Shown: positions 1-14,716 of the stretch, one piece after another | Position numbering within the stretch: position 1 is the first letter of the stretch | How the letters are laid out: each line of letters begins with the position of its first letter | Origin: Melanocharis versteri | Lineage: Eukaryota > Chordata > Aves > Passeriformes > Melanocharitidae | Length of the DNA stretch: 64,000 nucleotides | Reading direction: 5' to 3' | NCBI GenBank assembly: GCA_013397845.1 | Contig: VZTG01008545.1 | Span: 903,859 to 967,858, forward strand | Position numbers and translations under genes: made by a program | Notes under the pieces: generated by a model | Database searches by the model: none | Told to the model about the DNA's origin: nothing | Seen by the model: the letters and a program-made list of their open reading frames with translations, nothing else

Positions 1-3000
1 CCAAGCCATCACTGTTTTCCCAGCACTTGCATTCTTCCTCTGGGCATCCCTGTTGTGGCTGCTGGACAGGACACTGGGCTGGACAGGCGTTTGATCCCAC
101 CTGCAAGGGTCGTACCCACGTTCTTCACACGCTCTGAGGAGAACTGGAGCTCGTCTCTCACTGCAGTCGTATTTTATTGTCTATAATATCACAAATTCTG
201 GTCTGCATTTTTTCTAAATTGTGTGATACCCCAGTTCTACCTTTCCACCATTCTACAAATATTTTACATCCATATAAACTACACATATAAACACATCTGT
301 TAATAGGAATAAAAGTCTTCTATTCAAAAACTGTGAAATTGTTTTCATTTATCTGCCACTCTGGCTTTCTCAATAGGCTCAGAAACAAAGGTTCCAAAGA
401 GTCAGTAATGAGTTTACACTCTGAGTTTTGAGCTTACAACTCAAAAATGCATCAATTATTCTAATCTTCTTTAAGAAATTATTATTAAGAATTCCACATT
501 AAAGGTAATTTAAATAGAAACTTTGAATTAGTGAAGCTTCTATATGGTAGAGCACAACTATGAGAGCTCATAGCCCAGTGCAGATACTGAGTGAACAAAC
601 CCTGTTGCATCTTTTCATCCGCATTTTTGTATCATTATGTACAACAATGAATATTATGATTTGAAACAGGCATCTGGTCTCTTCCAGTGATACCAGGGCT
701 GTGTAATAATGGGAAACTTCCTTTCATGCCAAACAAGAAAAAAAAAAAGGGCTTTTGCATTTTCTGTGAAGGGAAAATGGTAGCAGGCAGAACGATCATT
801 TGGCATTTGAAAAGTTTTGTTTGATAGGAAAAGAAATCCTTTTGAAACACTAGTGCTAGTAAGGAACATCTAATGGAAAAGCAACTTCCAAAACTTGAGT
901 TTGGCAATGATGCACTGGGATTGCAGCTGAACTTCTCCTTTTGTCCATTCTCCTCCTTCTCTAAACTAGCAGTAAAATGCAATGCATTTCACAAGGTATT
1001 TTAATAAATTTATATATGGCAGTGGAACAGATTTATGGCAGAGATTCTTTGGTCCAACTCAAAAAGACGGCAAAGTACTTGAGGAATATTTGATTATTAC
1101 ACTTTCTAAGAGAAAAGCATTTGCATTCCTATTAGAAACACAAAGAAAATAAGATTCAGCTAGAAAATGCCACATACCCAAAATCAGTCAGATTTATCAG
1201 TGGCAACTTCAGAGCTCAAGCTTTTAATTCAATCCCCAATTTTAATTCCCAAGACTACTCTGATGCAGAGGATCTTGGGTGTATAAACACAGAGCAGTTA
1301 GAGTTGCTCTGCAGTTCCCACTACCCCTAAATACTGACATTTTGGGGTTTTGTAGAGCAAGGAGGTTTTTCCATTCTAGATTGCCAAGGAGCTGTTCCTG
1401 AGAAAGCCACACAATTCAACTTGAAATAAGCTCTTTCCTGCCTTTCTTATACATAACTCATCACACCCAGATTTTAATATTTGTGTTCTTGTTTCAAACC
1501 TACTTTTCTAATTTATTGTATGAGAAATGTCTTGATTTTCATTCTGTTGAACAAATTTCTTGGAAAAATTCTGGTTTTAGTGCCAGGTATTATTAGTGAG
1601 ATAGTTGGAACTGCTGATAGAAGGCTATAAACTTCGGTTTTAGGAAAATACTGATTAGTGCTTACATTCAAGCATAAGAATAATCTCCCATTTATTCAGT
1701 GAAGTATTTATGGCTGTGCTTTACTTTAAGCACATGTTTAAATTCAATTAACTTCATTTTAATAATGGACTTAAGTGCTTTGCTCTCTCAGGATAATAAG
1801 ACCATTGGCATTTCATTTAGCTGGCTGAGCTTGTTTTTAAGTAAATTTTGTACTCTCAAGCACAAACTGACAAACATGCAAATAAGAGTTACCTTTTTGC
1901 CTAAAGACAGAAAATGATAAACCAAGTAGTTTTCCAGTCCATGAGGGGAAACACCTAGGCATGGAATAGATTTTCATTTCCCTGATACTATCATATTAAT
2001 TGTCTGGAAGTGAAACACTGCCTTGCAAGGAGGCTTTGTGCCATCTTTGATCTCCTTCTGTACTTGAGCAAGGAGAGACATAAGTGTTGTTTTCTATTGA
2101 AATGAAGAACGTTTGTTTGCTTGTTTTCTAGACAAAAGCAAATGTCTTTGAGACATTGTGGGCCATAGCTCCACTTGATATAAACTGGCACGTCTCTTTC
2201 ATTCCAGGGGAATTACACTAATTTTACACCTCAGAGTACATCTCGGAGACTTTCCACATCATGTTTAAACTTGAATAGAGAGATTCTGTATCATGAGGTG
2301 AGATCATAATATGCAAGTGTTTCACAGACATAAAACTATGAGGTCTGGGAATGCTTGACGGTAGCTAGTAAATACAGTATGGTCTAGTCATTAAGTGGGA
2401 CCAATTGTTTATAAGCAGAATAAACCAGTTGGTAGGCAGAGCCAAAAAGCAGTTTTCTTTACCATGGCACTCCTAATTAACAGCTTTTCCTCACTGAAGC
2501 AATAAAATGAAAAATTACGGTTTTATTAAGTCTTACATGGCTCAAAAAAAGCCCTTTCAAATGTCATTAACACTTGAGCCGTTCACCAAGAGAAGTAACC
2601 ATTTTAAAAAGAAGTAAAAGAATAATTGAAAAATTGGAGCATAAACCAGCTTACATCACTGGCAAGGTTATTTCTGATGCAAATTGTGAACTGGCCTAAA
2701 ACAATGCCAATTTTACCACCATTCAATGTTAAAGGAAATAAATTGTGTTATGTTGCCATAGTTACTTCAATAAATGTGAAATAAAAGACTTTCAGTATTT
2801 TCTAACATTGTTAGTATTTATGGAACCAGACCAAAAGCAAGCCAAGCAAAATTGGAATTTCTAGTTTTCATACAATTACTTCTATGAATATTATTAGCAA
2901 AGGCTCAGTATGAAAAAATACCTTGAACGCATGTAGCACACTTCCATTTTTAAATTGTGAATATTACTGCAATTATTTTCACATACAGGAAAAAGTATTC

Positions 3001-6000
3001 CTAGCTGAAGAGCAACAGTACTGAACGGATATTGGGAAAATGTCAGACAGGAAACTTGGTACCTTCAAAATGAAGAGTTTTGAGTGATTCACAGCCAGTT
3101 GAGAGCAGCTCACCTCTGCAAGAACTGGCAGGTGGCTCTGGGTACTACCAGCACCTGAGCTGCCACACACACCTTGAGCATATCCATCATGCACCCCAGG
3201 GAGATGGTCCAGCTCAGAGAGGGGGAAGGAGAGTGGGCTTTCCTTCCTCCGGGCCAGTATTGCTGCAGGAAGTTCATATAAATGAGAATGAAGAGAGACT
3301 TTGAGAAGTTTGCATGAGCACTTAGGGGTTTTTTCTCAAATTACAACATAATGGTGGCTCAAAAATTTACAGACAGCGTAATGTAAAGTAGGATGGCTTC
3401 CCCACATCCTACCCTTCATCTGACTGACAAACACTTTTTTCTAACTTGAAGAAATACTGGGTTTGTTTTGAAGAGGTCCCTCTGTCTGACTGCTCCCCAT
3501 TGCCTGCCTTTTGTCCTTTCCACTTACTTTCACAGGGTTTGCATAATGCTGCGTATAAGCCCTAAAGATATTGTTTAGTCCTTTCTCCTAAAAGGTAAAA
3601 AAAAGTCTGAGGACGGAATGATTTCAGGCTGTTCAAATTCCTGACATGGAAAACCCTGTGGTTAGTCAAAAATAATCCTATTATTTCCACCAGTTTTACA
3701 ACACTATAACCATCACTTCCCCTGGGTGGTTTTGAAGCTACATCAATGCGAAGGGAGAACAAAGTTAAACCATCCCATCTTCTGAGTACAGAAAGGCTTT
3801 GGAACCTCCATAAAAGTTCACTTCCTTATTGTAAATGATAACGATTCAGGACAATTCTTCATACGTTCTTTGCATTTAAACATCAAATGACACGCAAGGC
3901 TTCAGAAGCACTCACAATCTGTGCTGCGAATCAGAGGAGAAGTAAGCAGTAAGAGTTAATAACTTCTTTGGAGCAAATCATCATTTACAGCTGGTTCACT
4001 ATTAATGTGTACCTGAGCAACCACTCTGAGTTCATAAAGTTCAGTGGATTCAGTAAATTTAAATGAATTATTGTATATTAAAGGCCAAGTCATGTGTGTT
4101 TTTTATGCAGGCAGAAGCTTTGCTGTTTCTTTCTGAATAGGGCCTGATTAATGACAGCAGAATTCAGCTCTATGTTAATGCACCATTTAGTACCCCACTT
4201 TTGCACACTGCAATGCTGCATCTGTGCCCATTTCATGTTCTCAGCTGAGTTAAAAGCCAAAAAGAATAGATTGAAATGGTGCATTACAAGTATCTCGCAT
4301 ATAGTCTTGCTCATAAGCTGAAGGGCTTTTTTTGTAACCAAAAAAATGGCCTCCTTTCCCGACTGGAGGCCTTTTCTAAATCTGAATCTGGCTTTTAAAA
4401 TTATTTATGGTAGCAGAGAGAAAAACCCCATAGTCTACATTGATGTTGTGCTTACAGATTGTCCTCCTTGCACGGGGCACAAAGCGCTGCCCTGGCCGGT
4501 GCGTGGTTCTGCGGGAATCATCCATTTTTATCACTTTCAGTTATTGTTTCCTTTCCTTGCCACAAATATTTCCCACAGTGCCACTGTTTTCCCTTGGCCT
4601 CCTTACTCATCCAAGCTAATAGTTAGGGGCACACTGGGCATTTTGTTATGCTTTTTTTTTTATGTGCTGGTAAGCATGAAAACACTCAGTAGGGATTCCA
4701 TTATGTTTTAGCACTTGTGTTGAAGGGTGAAATAACTTCACAGCCTGTCAGAGGAGTGATGCATCATGAATAGTTCCTTCCTTTATTCTACATATTTTTA
4801 TTTAAACATTCCTAACCATGTTTTGTAACAAACTGCTTTCACTGTACTAGGCTGTCCGGAGGAGGAGGATCTGTTTTAACTTTCAAATGACCATGAAAGA
4901 TTGGAGAGAAGCAGTAAACAAGAACATCTCTGTGTTAATTATCAAACTTTTTGCAGGGATCTGTGGCTGAAGTGCCAGACGTTAGCAAAGAATTTTTACC
5001 TTTGTTCAAGGTTTTGCTACCCTTGTTTTCAAAACTTTTCATTCTTTTCACCTGGATATTGATTTCTTCTCAAACTGTGACAATTCTGTCTCTTTTGTAA
5101 TTTCTTTGAAAGCTGAATGTGTCAGAATTTACATGGAGAGAGCAATGGGCAAACCAGTGTCAAAACCCCATTGGTAGCCTTTTACTGATAATCTTCAAAT
5201 TTTTGTCACAAAATTCTGTTTACAACACAAGAAAATGTCAGCTTTGACATTTTTACCCTGTTGCAAGAATTCATCTCATTACCACATTCAGCTAAATAAC
5301 TGCACCGAGCCTTTTATTAATGAACATCTCTGATGAGTGAAATACCCAAAGCTCCTTTTACGATATCAAATGTGTGAAGATCATTTAGCATTAGAGGGTG
5401 GCCCTGCCTGGAAGGGACTGTGACTTGTCAGGAATGGATCAGGAAGAAGAGGAAAGGGCATTTTCCTCCCTTCAAAGCTTTTCACGGTGCAGTTCAAGCC
5501 TGAAGTTACAGAGTAATCTTGACTCTTCCTCACCTCTTTAAAACAAGTACATCAACAGTGGAAGGGTTTTGTATATGCACAAGTTTTAGTCAAGTCACGA
5601 AAAGTTTTCAAAGTCTTCTCCATCTGATAGCGTTCTTCTGGCTTACCCCAGCTCCTTTTGGGTTTGCTTCTGGAAATTCTCAGGGGTTGGCCAAAGCCAC
5701 AAACTCTGATGGTGCATCAAACTGGGACGACACATGAACAGCACTACAGCCTTCATTACTTTGCCTTATGCACTGACCTGTTCTTGCTGTTAACATTGCT
5801 TAACTAAGCCACAACATTATACACTCCTCCAGATGTTCACCTTTAGAAACAGTCTAGATATAAATTATTGAATGCTAAGTTGAAAACCTAAGAGCAATTT
5901 CTTCACAGTATTTTGAGTCTGGAACATCTGTTGTCACTTTGCCCTAAACCCCACTCATGGTGAGCATGACACATGCTGCCCAGAGGCAGGCTGAGACTTA

Positions 6001-9000
6001 GGTCATGACTCAGTGCTGTTCATCTTCCTTCCTTAGGGTTTCCTTCCTCCCTGTGTCCAGGAAGTGGGTCCTACACCAGCTTTGTGGCTGGAACAAAGCG
6101 TGGCCCCACAGTGGCATCTCAAGCTAACCTCTGGCAAGGGAAAGGAGTTCACTGCACACACAGCCCCATCAGTTCCTGTGACATCCAGGGGAGGGACAGA
6201 GCTATCCTGCTGAGACTGCTCGCTTGGATGCTACTCCTGGTGGTAGTATCAGGAGCATCAAGAGCAAGGAGCTGGTTCAGTGGTATGCTTAGCAAATCCA
6301 GACCTGGCCAGGTTTGAGCACTCCATGCAAGTTCCTTCATTTCAATCAGCATCCACAGGCCCAGGATGCCGGCAGCCAAATGCTATGAAAAGCAGGGTCA
6401 TGGCATACAGAGACTGCAGACTGTGCTGGCTGTGCCTTGCCCAAAGTCACAGGGACATTGTGATGGACATCCAGAAACTGGTGGTCTCATATCCACCCCC
6501 ACACTGAAACTGGAGATCTGCTCCCCAGCTGAGGCACCGCAGTCTGGCCAGGATAGTGAACACCAACATACTTACATGCAGTAACAAGCTTCCCATCTCA
6601 TCTTCTGCTCCTGAAGCAAAAAACCAGGGGGCAGAAGCAGGGGGAAGTAGTTTTTAAATCAGTCCATTACTCTTTGGAATAGATGGCAGTGAACTGGACT
6701 TATGCATTCTGCACAGAAACAAGAGACTGAGAACCCTCTTCCTAAGTCTCTCTAGTTTTATGCTGATTTACATGTGCTAAAGACAAAGTTCGTGAACAAT
6801 ATTCCACTTTTGACCTGAACTGGGAAAATTCTTTTTCACCCTTGGCTAGGAATATAACCTAAGAACGGTAACACAATATGATCCTATTGACGCAGCAGAG
6901 AAAGATTCAGGACTGATTGAAATAGATGGCTGTGTGGATTCAGGGGCATAGATGTGCAAACTAAAGGGTAGCACCAAAATAATACCAGAAAGCTTTAGAA
7001 AAGCAGTAAAACATTTTGGATCTGTCCTCAAGCTGCATTGTCATTGATTTGCTATAATGAGAAGAGTTGAAAGGAAGATTTAGCCTCAAAACCCGAAGGA
7101 AGCAATAACAGGGTCCCTAAAATATAATGGCAATTTTTCATAAAATAAGGAGAAATTTTTAGGAAGTTCTTCACCATGTAACTAGGCTGCTCTTTTAAAG
7201 AAGTCCACATAGTGGCTGCGGTTTGCAAAAGCTATTCAGTAAATTTAGCAGCATGAAGGTAAGAGTAACTTGGGGATTTTTACAGTTCCACAATGTTGAT
7301 AACAAATCCCTTTTCTTTTTTTCAGTTTTCTGAGAATTTTGAGAAAAACCTTTTTTCTATTTTTTCAAAATAAAATCAGCTTTTCTTTTCTGATCCATTT
7401 GCTATGGATATAACTGTGAACAGCAGGATAAAATTGCTGGCTGCATGCAGTGTGTGCTTAAAGGACACAGACCAGACTTCAGGCTCCCTCCTGCCTCACA
7501 GACACTTTATCAGTTGGAAGAAAATTAATAACAACCCAGAACTGATTTGCATTTGCAAGCTCAATAAAAGAGAGAGAATGCAGAAAAAGTAATCATGTAG
7601 GAATGTACAGAACATTAAAACCAGCAGCAAAAGACAGTGTGTAGTCAAAACACAGGTGCTTCATCACTATATTTTCACTCAAGTACCCCTATCCTCAAAT
7701 AACTTGCACAAAAATCCCTGGAAGATTTGGTGGGAGGATGAAGGAAACAGTCTGAGGAAGCATGGAGCTGGCACCGAAGGATCACAGGCAGCAAAATATT
7801 TTTGGGTTAAACTTCTTCGCATCAATACAAAGCTGCCCAGTCACAGGCTGGGCTGGGTGACCTGCTTTTATCTTCCCAGAAGAACAGATAGGACCTAATA
7901 AAAAAAATGGACCCTTTAGATTTTCTTGGTTGTGAGTTTTACAGTTAGTAAGACAACATCAGGTTGAGAAGCAGACTCCTGCTGAAGAAGGGGAGAGGAG
8001 AAGGCAGGGCTGGATGCCACAGAGCTCAGCAGTGCCAGCTGCCATAGCGAGTGGCATTCTTCATGCTGAGTGTGCTGAAACTAAATCACAATGAAGCAGA
8101 TGCTGTAAGTCTAGAAGTGTCTGCATTGTGTTACTCTGGTCACACACTCCTCTCATAAGGGAAGAAAGGTGCTTGGACAGCCAGAGCCATTGAAGAGATG
8201 TCTCGTACACACTTCTACCATCTCTGGTCAGAAGAAGCAAGGAGAAGAACCATGTATGCCCACAATTACAAACCGGGGGCCTGATCCACAGTCTATTGAA
8301 GTCCATTGAAAGGTTTCCATTGATGTCAGCCAGCACTGGATGGGCCCCTGGAGCTTCACTGCATGCTCACAACATCATGACTGATGTCAGCTGGAGCCTC
8401 GCTGTGTGAATTTCAGGACTGGCTCAGATGCCCAGTTTCCTCTCCTGTCATGATGGGTAGAAGGGCAGCCTGCAAGGGCAGGGCTGCAGGTTTTTAGGCT
8501 GGTTCTAAGCAAGGACCAAGCTTCTGCATATTGTGCAGCAGCCTTGGGCTGTGCTAAATTAATGCCATCTGCTCCTGGCCTTCCTCCCCTGGCCTCCTCC
8601 CACCTCCTCCCTCAGGGGGCTTCTGACAGTAGAGAATAGCTGGAGTACAGTCACAAGCATCACGCCTCTTCCTGTCCCTAACACACCCTTTACACCCTTT
8701 GTTTCTCTCTAAGTGTCATGGGTGGAGTAGGATCCCAGTACGCTGGCTCCAAACCAGCTGGCAGCATCTGGCCAGGCTAAGCCCCATTTCTCCCAGACTT
8801 GGAGGACCTGAAGCAGGCAGAGCCTCTGCTCTACAATCTCCAGGGGTCAATGAGGGGCTTTTTTCACCCAGGAGAGGAGTTATTTTCAGTGATGTCACTC
8901 CCGGCTGAAAGCTTATGAACTTTCCAAATCCAGAGGAGAATTGCAAATACCGTGTGAAATCTTTTCTCACCCGAGCTTGAAACCTTTGCCAAGAGCCCTC

Positions 9001-12000
9001 TCAGGGCAAGGATCCCACCACTAGTCTGAAAGTTCAAAAGGTAGGAGCCATTTCTCACTATCAGTGTTTGTGGAGCCCAATTGAAAGGAAAGATCCTAAT
9101 TACATTTGGCATTTCTAATAGTCAGTCTCCCGCTAAACAAATGACATCATTTGTGGCATTGGCAGTAAAAGAGCCCACTGTAAGGGACTGTAAACAACAG
9201 TCCATCCAGCCTCATTCTACTCTGACAAAGGAAAGGGAAAGGGGGGGAATTTCGCTAAATGACCGTGATGTCCACTTTTTTTTTCAAGGATTAGACATGT
9301 CCTGATACCTCTGCAAAATGGTTTTGAAACGGTAGATGAAGCACACTCAGAAACTGGGGCTCTTGGCAGCCCTGAGGAAATCCCTGCACTCTGCAAAGTG
9401 CAGCAGCTCAGGCTGGGGGCTTTCTGGATCTGAATTTTGTGGGTCTTAAAGATCTGTGAGGTTGGTTTGAACCTCCCCCTGATCATGGAATGCTGTATTT
9501 GATGTTTCTATGGGACACATTTTCCAAAACAGTACTTATATTCACAATTCCCCTTGGAAAAATGCGTGCTCCCTCCTCTTCACCTCCGGGGGTCACAGCT
9601 CACCCCTCTGTTGAGGGAGGAAGGGATGGTTGTATGTAAGCCTAGAAGGAGCTCCCTCTAGAGAGGAGCAAATCAGCTCTTTCAGGGATGAACTCCGCAG
9701 GATTTTGGTGTAGCAGTGAATCGGCCTGGCCTTACCGAGGAAATACCACAATGCAGGAGCTGTGCACCAAATCATAATTAAGGGAACAGGCAAAAATCTC
9801 TCTATATAATATCTGAGACTGCTGAATTTCAGTCTCAAGTTGTGTATTTTCTAGTTTTTCTGTGAAGCAGCCTGTCCCAGGGCTGTGCTGGGAATCAGGA
9901 CAACGCCAGCTCAGAGTCACCCGTGCTGCCAACATAGGAGGATTCTTCAGAGCTCTTCTTTCCTTGTAATGATCCTGCTTGACTCTGCTTAGTTTGTGAT
10001 ATTTGAGGGCATTGCAGCATGAGCTGGTAGGAGCACAGCCCATTAATTGTAACAGGATGCGGGTAGGGGCAGTTTGATATCTACGTGCCCGTAACTGTAA
10101 CCTGCATCCAGCTATTTTCAGCCCTTCATGCAAATAAAAGCAACATTTGCATTCAGATTGCCCTTAGTGCATAGATGTGATGGATGATTAATTAAAAGTA
10201 CAGTGCAAGGACAATACTCATCTGTTCCATGGCAAAGAGATACTTTTTTTTTCCTTGCCAGGTTCTGTAGATGGATGCCTTTTGCCAGATTTCTTTTTAG
10301 GCAATTGCACTCACCACTGAAAATAAGCCGTTCATTTGAGCTCGGAGCTGGAGCATTATCTTAATACTTTCCCACTACTCAGTTTTTGAAACTTTCTTCC
10401 TAGCTGTGCTTCAGATAGCTTCCTTATCCTAAGGAAATGGCTTCACTTTGGTCTTTTTTTTTTCATTTGCAAAAGTATGGGATACATTCTTGATCCAAGT
10501 CTATGGGAAAATCCCCTCGCTTATGAAAAGGGATGTGTTCATAATGTTCCTTTCTCTTATTAATTTAGTTACAAGGCTCTCTCTGAATCCTGTGCAGTAT
10601 CACCATGCAAACCCTTTCACGCTAGTTAGGCTTCATTCATAGGAGCACTCGCCTTGCAGAGTGTGAAAGAGGCCATTTATGCTTAATAATGATAATAACC
10701 AGCAGTTGGAGACTGGGAAAAGAAAGGAAAATAAAACCCTGCAGAACTTTACAGGAAAGGACATTTAGTGTTGCCAGGAGGGTGAGGAGGTCAGACATCT
10801 GGTGGTTAGTCTCGCCCTGGATTTCAGGCAGGAATGCTCAGCCGTGGAGGTGGGGCTGGGCCGGCCACCGTGGCAAAGGCGCTCCTGGCCGATGGGACAC
10901 TGGGGTGTCCCAGTGTGCCCCCCATTTGCACCAGACCTCTTTCGTTTGGGGGTGCAGAGCACAAAGTGAGCTCATTCTGCATAGCCAAACTCCCAGGGAA
11001 TTAACAGCAAGGAGAAGTTAGTGCCCTGGAAAAATTTAGGAGATTAAGTTGGGGTAAAGACTACGAAGGAAATATTTAGGAATTGCCTCAGAAATCAAGT
11101 CCTAGTCATCCTTGTTAACTATGAAAATGCCCAAGACACAGGATCACAGAGACCTGTGTGCCCTCACTGGGTGGTCCCAAGCTTTCTGGGCACAAGCCAT
11201 CCTCCCATTTTGAGGTCCTTCCATAAGGAGCCCCAGGCATTGCTGCTTCATTCCACTCCTGTAAGGAAGAAACACTGTGAGAGTGCTGCACCTCAGACTA
11301 TCAAACCCCTGCAGAGTGCTCCTGAGGGAGCAGTGGGATGGAGAGCTCCTAGGGTCAGCCCTCATTTGGCCAAGGTCACTGAAATATAGAGAGAAAAGCC
11401 TAGAAGAATGCTGAGCCCACAAGTTGTATCTTAGTATCAAAGTGTAAGATCTTACCATGTTTTTCCTTTGGTGCTGCAATTTCAACACCCCCAGCATTTT
11501 ATTGTAAGTTATCTCAGACATTCACTGTGTTCAGTTTATGTTCATCTCCATCTATTTTTAACAAAAAATAAACTCAAATGCACATTGGAACAATACAGTA
11601 TTTCTCTGGAGTATCATGAGATTGCTTGATCACATCTTTTCCTGGCACTTAGTCCATCAGTTTATGAATTATTTTGTTACACTGAGTACATAGTTGATAG
11701 TTTAATGGCTGGGAGTGATCGTTCTGAAAATATGGATGGAGTTGTCATGAAAATACATAGCTAGGGTTGCTAAGGCATGGTTAAATTAAGGCATGCATTG
11801 AATTCTCCGTTGTTTTAGCTGTTCTTTCCTTGCCATGTTTGGAGAACATCCTATCTAGTGCAATCCTCCAGGACATCTTACTGGATTCCCCATCAGGCAG
11901 TGACTAACCCAACGCTTTGGGTCACCAACTTGCCATCCCTGGGCTCTGGCCAGGCCCGTGCAGCAATGGAGGGGCAGTGATTGGCCTCCAGCACCACCTG

Positions 12001-12723
12001 ATTTGCAATACCAGGAATTCCTTCCAGCCCCTTTGAACTAAATTCTGAACAGACTTGCACTTCAACAGAGCATTTGGCTCCATGATACACAGGAAGGTTT
12101 TCAAAAGCACGGAAAAGTTCAGACAACAGTAAGAGCTGGTTTTCTAGTGTTTGATTTTTAAGGGCTTTAAAAGCACTGATGGCAGCAGATGGGGTCCAAG
12201 GAGATTTTCAGAAACACGTATTGAAAGTGGCACCCTGGGTTTGCCTCCCACAGGCCCGTGTAGCATTTTGTTCAGAGAAGGGCACCACAGAAATTCCAAT
12301 GAGAAACTCCGAAAAGGAAGGTTTTCACTGAGTATCTCCATACTTCTGATAGACCACAGCATTTGTGGCTTCTCTTGAGAGAGCTCAGCTGACATCAGTT
12401 ACATCTCTGGTCATGTGTGACCTGTCTCTGGGGGTATTTTTCATGCAGCCTTACTGACAGAGATCATGTGCGTGGGTGGGATGTGGGAAGCATCATTACC
12501 CTAGAAGCAGCTCCCCATAACCAGCCCGTTTCATTATTCTCTGTAGATTTAGTCTGTGTCTCCCCATCTATGCACAGTGAAAAAGAATATGTACCAAATG
12601 CTTATTTTTGAGCAAATATCTATGGGAAAAGAGCATTATTGGCAATTCCATGCAAGGTCTCAAATCCACGTGGGTATTTGAAACATGAGTAAAGGGAAAC
12701 CTTCAGACTGAAGCCCAAGGAGA
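1..12723. other. Non-coding, no gene recognised
   Basis: AT-rich sequence with only short ORFs that show no similarity to a protein I know, and no CR1 tail. If the CpG block at 20-21 kb starts a leftward gene such as SMAD5, this would be intronic. Otherwise it is intergenic. No SMAD5 MH1 coding exon is present. Confidence 0.6.
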
Positions 12724-12780
12724 AAAAAAACAACACCCAACCAAAAACAACAAAAAAACACAACCCAAAACAAAATAAAA
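12724..12780. repeat. A-rich, AC/AAC-like low-complexity stretch
   Basis: An almost pure A/C tract of AAAAC and CCAAA-like words. It has the look of a degenerate simple repeat or an old poly(A) tail, but no retroelement body was identified next to it. Confidence 0.7.
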
Positions 12781-13951
12781 GGCCAGTCTATGAACATGTG
12801 GAAATGCAATTTTCAGACTTGCTAAGTGAAACAGAAGTCCTATATTTATCTCGGAACATCCTATTGCTCCGGACAAAGGAAATCCACAGCAATAAGAGCT
12901 AGCAAAGAAAAGAGTTTATCATCAAATCCAGTAACATAGACTAATAACTACTCATTGCAACTGCAGTCAACACCTTTCTTGTAAATCCAGCAAATAAATA
13001 TTCACTGCCCTGTACGTGATCTGCAGCCTGCAGTGAAGATGACCCCAAGTACATCCCCAGCACATGGGGAAAGGATCAAAACAAAAAGCACATGATGGTT
13101 CTTAACAGAAATGACATTATCCGTGGAAGGGACAAACACACATGGCCTTCAGATTCGTGTAAAACAATACCAGGGCTGCAGCAGGGCTGGGGCTGGGAAA
13201 AGCAGATGCTGCCCAAAGCAAGATCTGCTCGCAAAGTTTAACGTGCACAACACACATCAGGAAATCAGAGCCCTTTCATGTGAGTCAGAAGAGCTCATGG
13301 AAAGTGCATTTCCAGCAAGCATCAATGAACCAAATGACAGAGCCGAGGCAGAATTCAGCCCAGGAGCCCTGGCCTTCCCATTATTTCCCGAGTTTGCCGT
13401 TATGTTCAGCTTCTTGGTAAGAAAGGAGCCAGCTACAGAAACAAGGCCTGGCTTAAGGTCAGGAGACACTGAAAAGGTAGGAACAATTCTGCAGCATTTC
13501 CTCTTAGAGATGCTGTTATCCATAGCAAGGAGCAGAACATTTCAGCTGGTGCTCGTTCATGTAAAATTAAAAACTCACACAAAGCACAAGGGTCCCTGAG
13601 ACACATGGGGAGGGGGGAAATCCCCCCCAAGCCACATGTTTTTGACTCCTCCAAAGACAAATTTAGTTTAACCCTCAAATCTAGAGCTGTTTATGCAACT
13701 GTAAGAAAACCATCTCTAGGTTTTAATATGTGCCAAATCTGTTGTTTTTGCTAGAGACTCAGATTAGCTTTGGGCCAGTGTAACAGACTAAGTGCTTTAC
13801 TGAAGTCACCTTCACAGTGCCTGCCACAATTTTATAAACCAAATACAAGATGCAAACAGTTTTAGAAGCATCCAAAGGCAATGTTGGCCTCCTCGTACAG
13901 TCCAAAGCTGTGCAGACTGCATGGAAGTTACCAGCATTGTTTCTGACAACT

Positions 13952-14007
13952 AAAACATCTTAATTCTTTTAGCATTAAAGGGAGTTTGCAAAAACATCTT
14001 AATTCTT
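13952..14007. repeat. 17-bp direct repeat, 39 bp apart
   Basis: AAAACATCTTAATTCTT occurs at 13952-13968 and again at 13991-14007. The similarity continues weakly on the 3' side. It is probably an old local duplication. Confidence 0.8.
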
Positions 14008-14683
14008 CCGCATTCAGAGTAACAGACGTGGACAATTTAAGCCATGTTTACAACTGAGTTAGAGCTAAGACACGGCTCAACCATGAAGAAAATGACAGCT
14101 AAATCTCACTAGATAAAACAGACAAATATTGGTGTTGTTTATGTTCACGGTGTTCATGAGTATCTCCAGAGGAATTATCTCCATGAATGGTCTCGTGGAA
14201 GGCATGGAGCTTCCTCTGCGTGTGTGGTTGGGAATTCATTGTTTTCTGTGCACACAGCTTACAGATGGGAGAGAAGGAAACCTCCACACTCAGCTACAGC
14301 TGCCTGCAGGAATAGGAAAGGTCAGGTCACCACATTTCAGCTCCTCCATTCGTTTCCCACACCAAGGTATTTGCAGTGAAATCTTGGAGCTCTAAGAAGG
14401 CAGCAGACTAAAGCTTTTCCTCATCTGTCATTACCAGGCACAAAGAGGTGATGCTCAGAGTCCCAGTGAGGAGGTGCAGGCATCTGCATCCTCGGTCCTC
14501 ACCCCCGCAGCACTCCCAGCCTCCGGGGATCTCCTGTGGGATCTTGTGGAGCCACCACAGTGCCCTGTGAGTGGGGTCAGGTGAACGGCAAGGCTCAGGC
14601 CAGAAGTGACCTGGGAAGCAGCTGGGTCCTGTTCAGGGGGGTGGCCACAGCACTGGAGTTGCTGTTGGCTGCCCGCCCTGCCC

Positions 14684-14716
14684 GGGGCATCCAAAGGGCT
14701 GGGGCATCCAAAGGGC
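14684..14716. repeat. 17-bp tandem duplication
   Basis: GGGGCATCCAAAGGGCT is immediately followed by a second copy that differs only at its end. There is no associated gene. Confidence 0.85.

Noticed and set aside
13111..13599. 162-codon plus-strand ORF
   Set aside because: No recognisable motif, no splice or promoter context, and composition like its surroundings. A chance ORF is the simplest reading.
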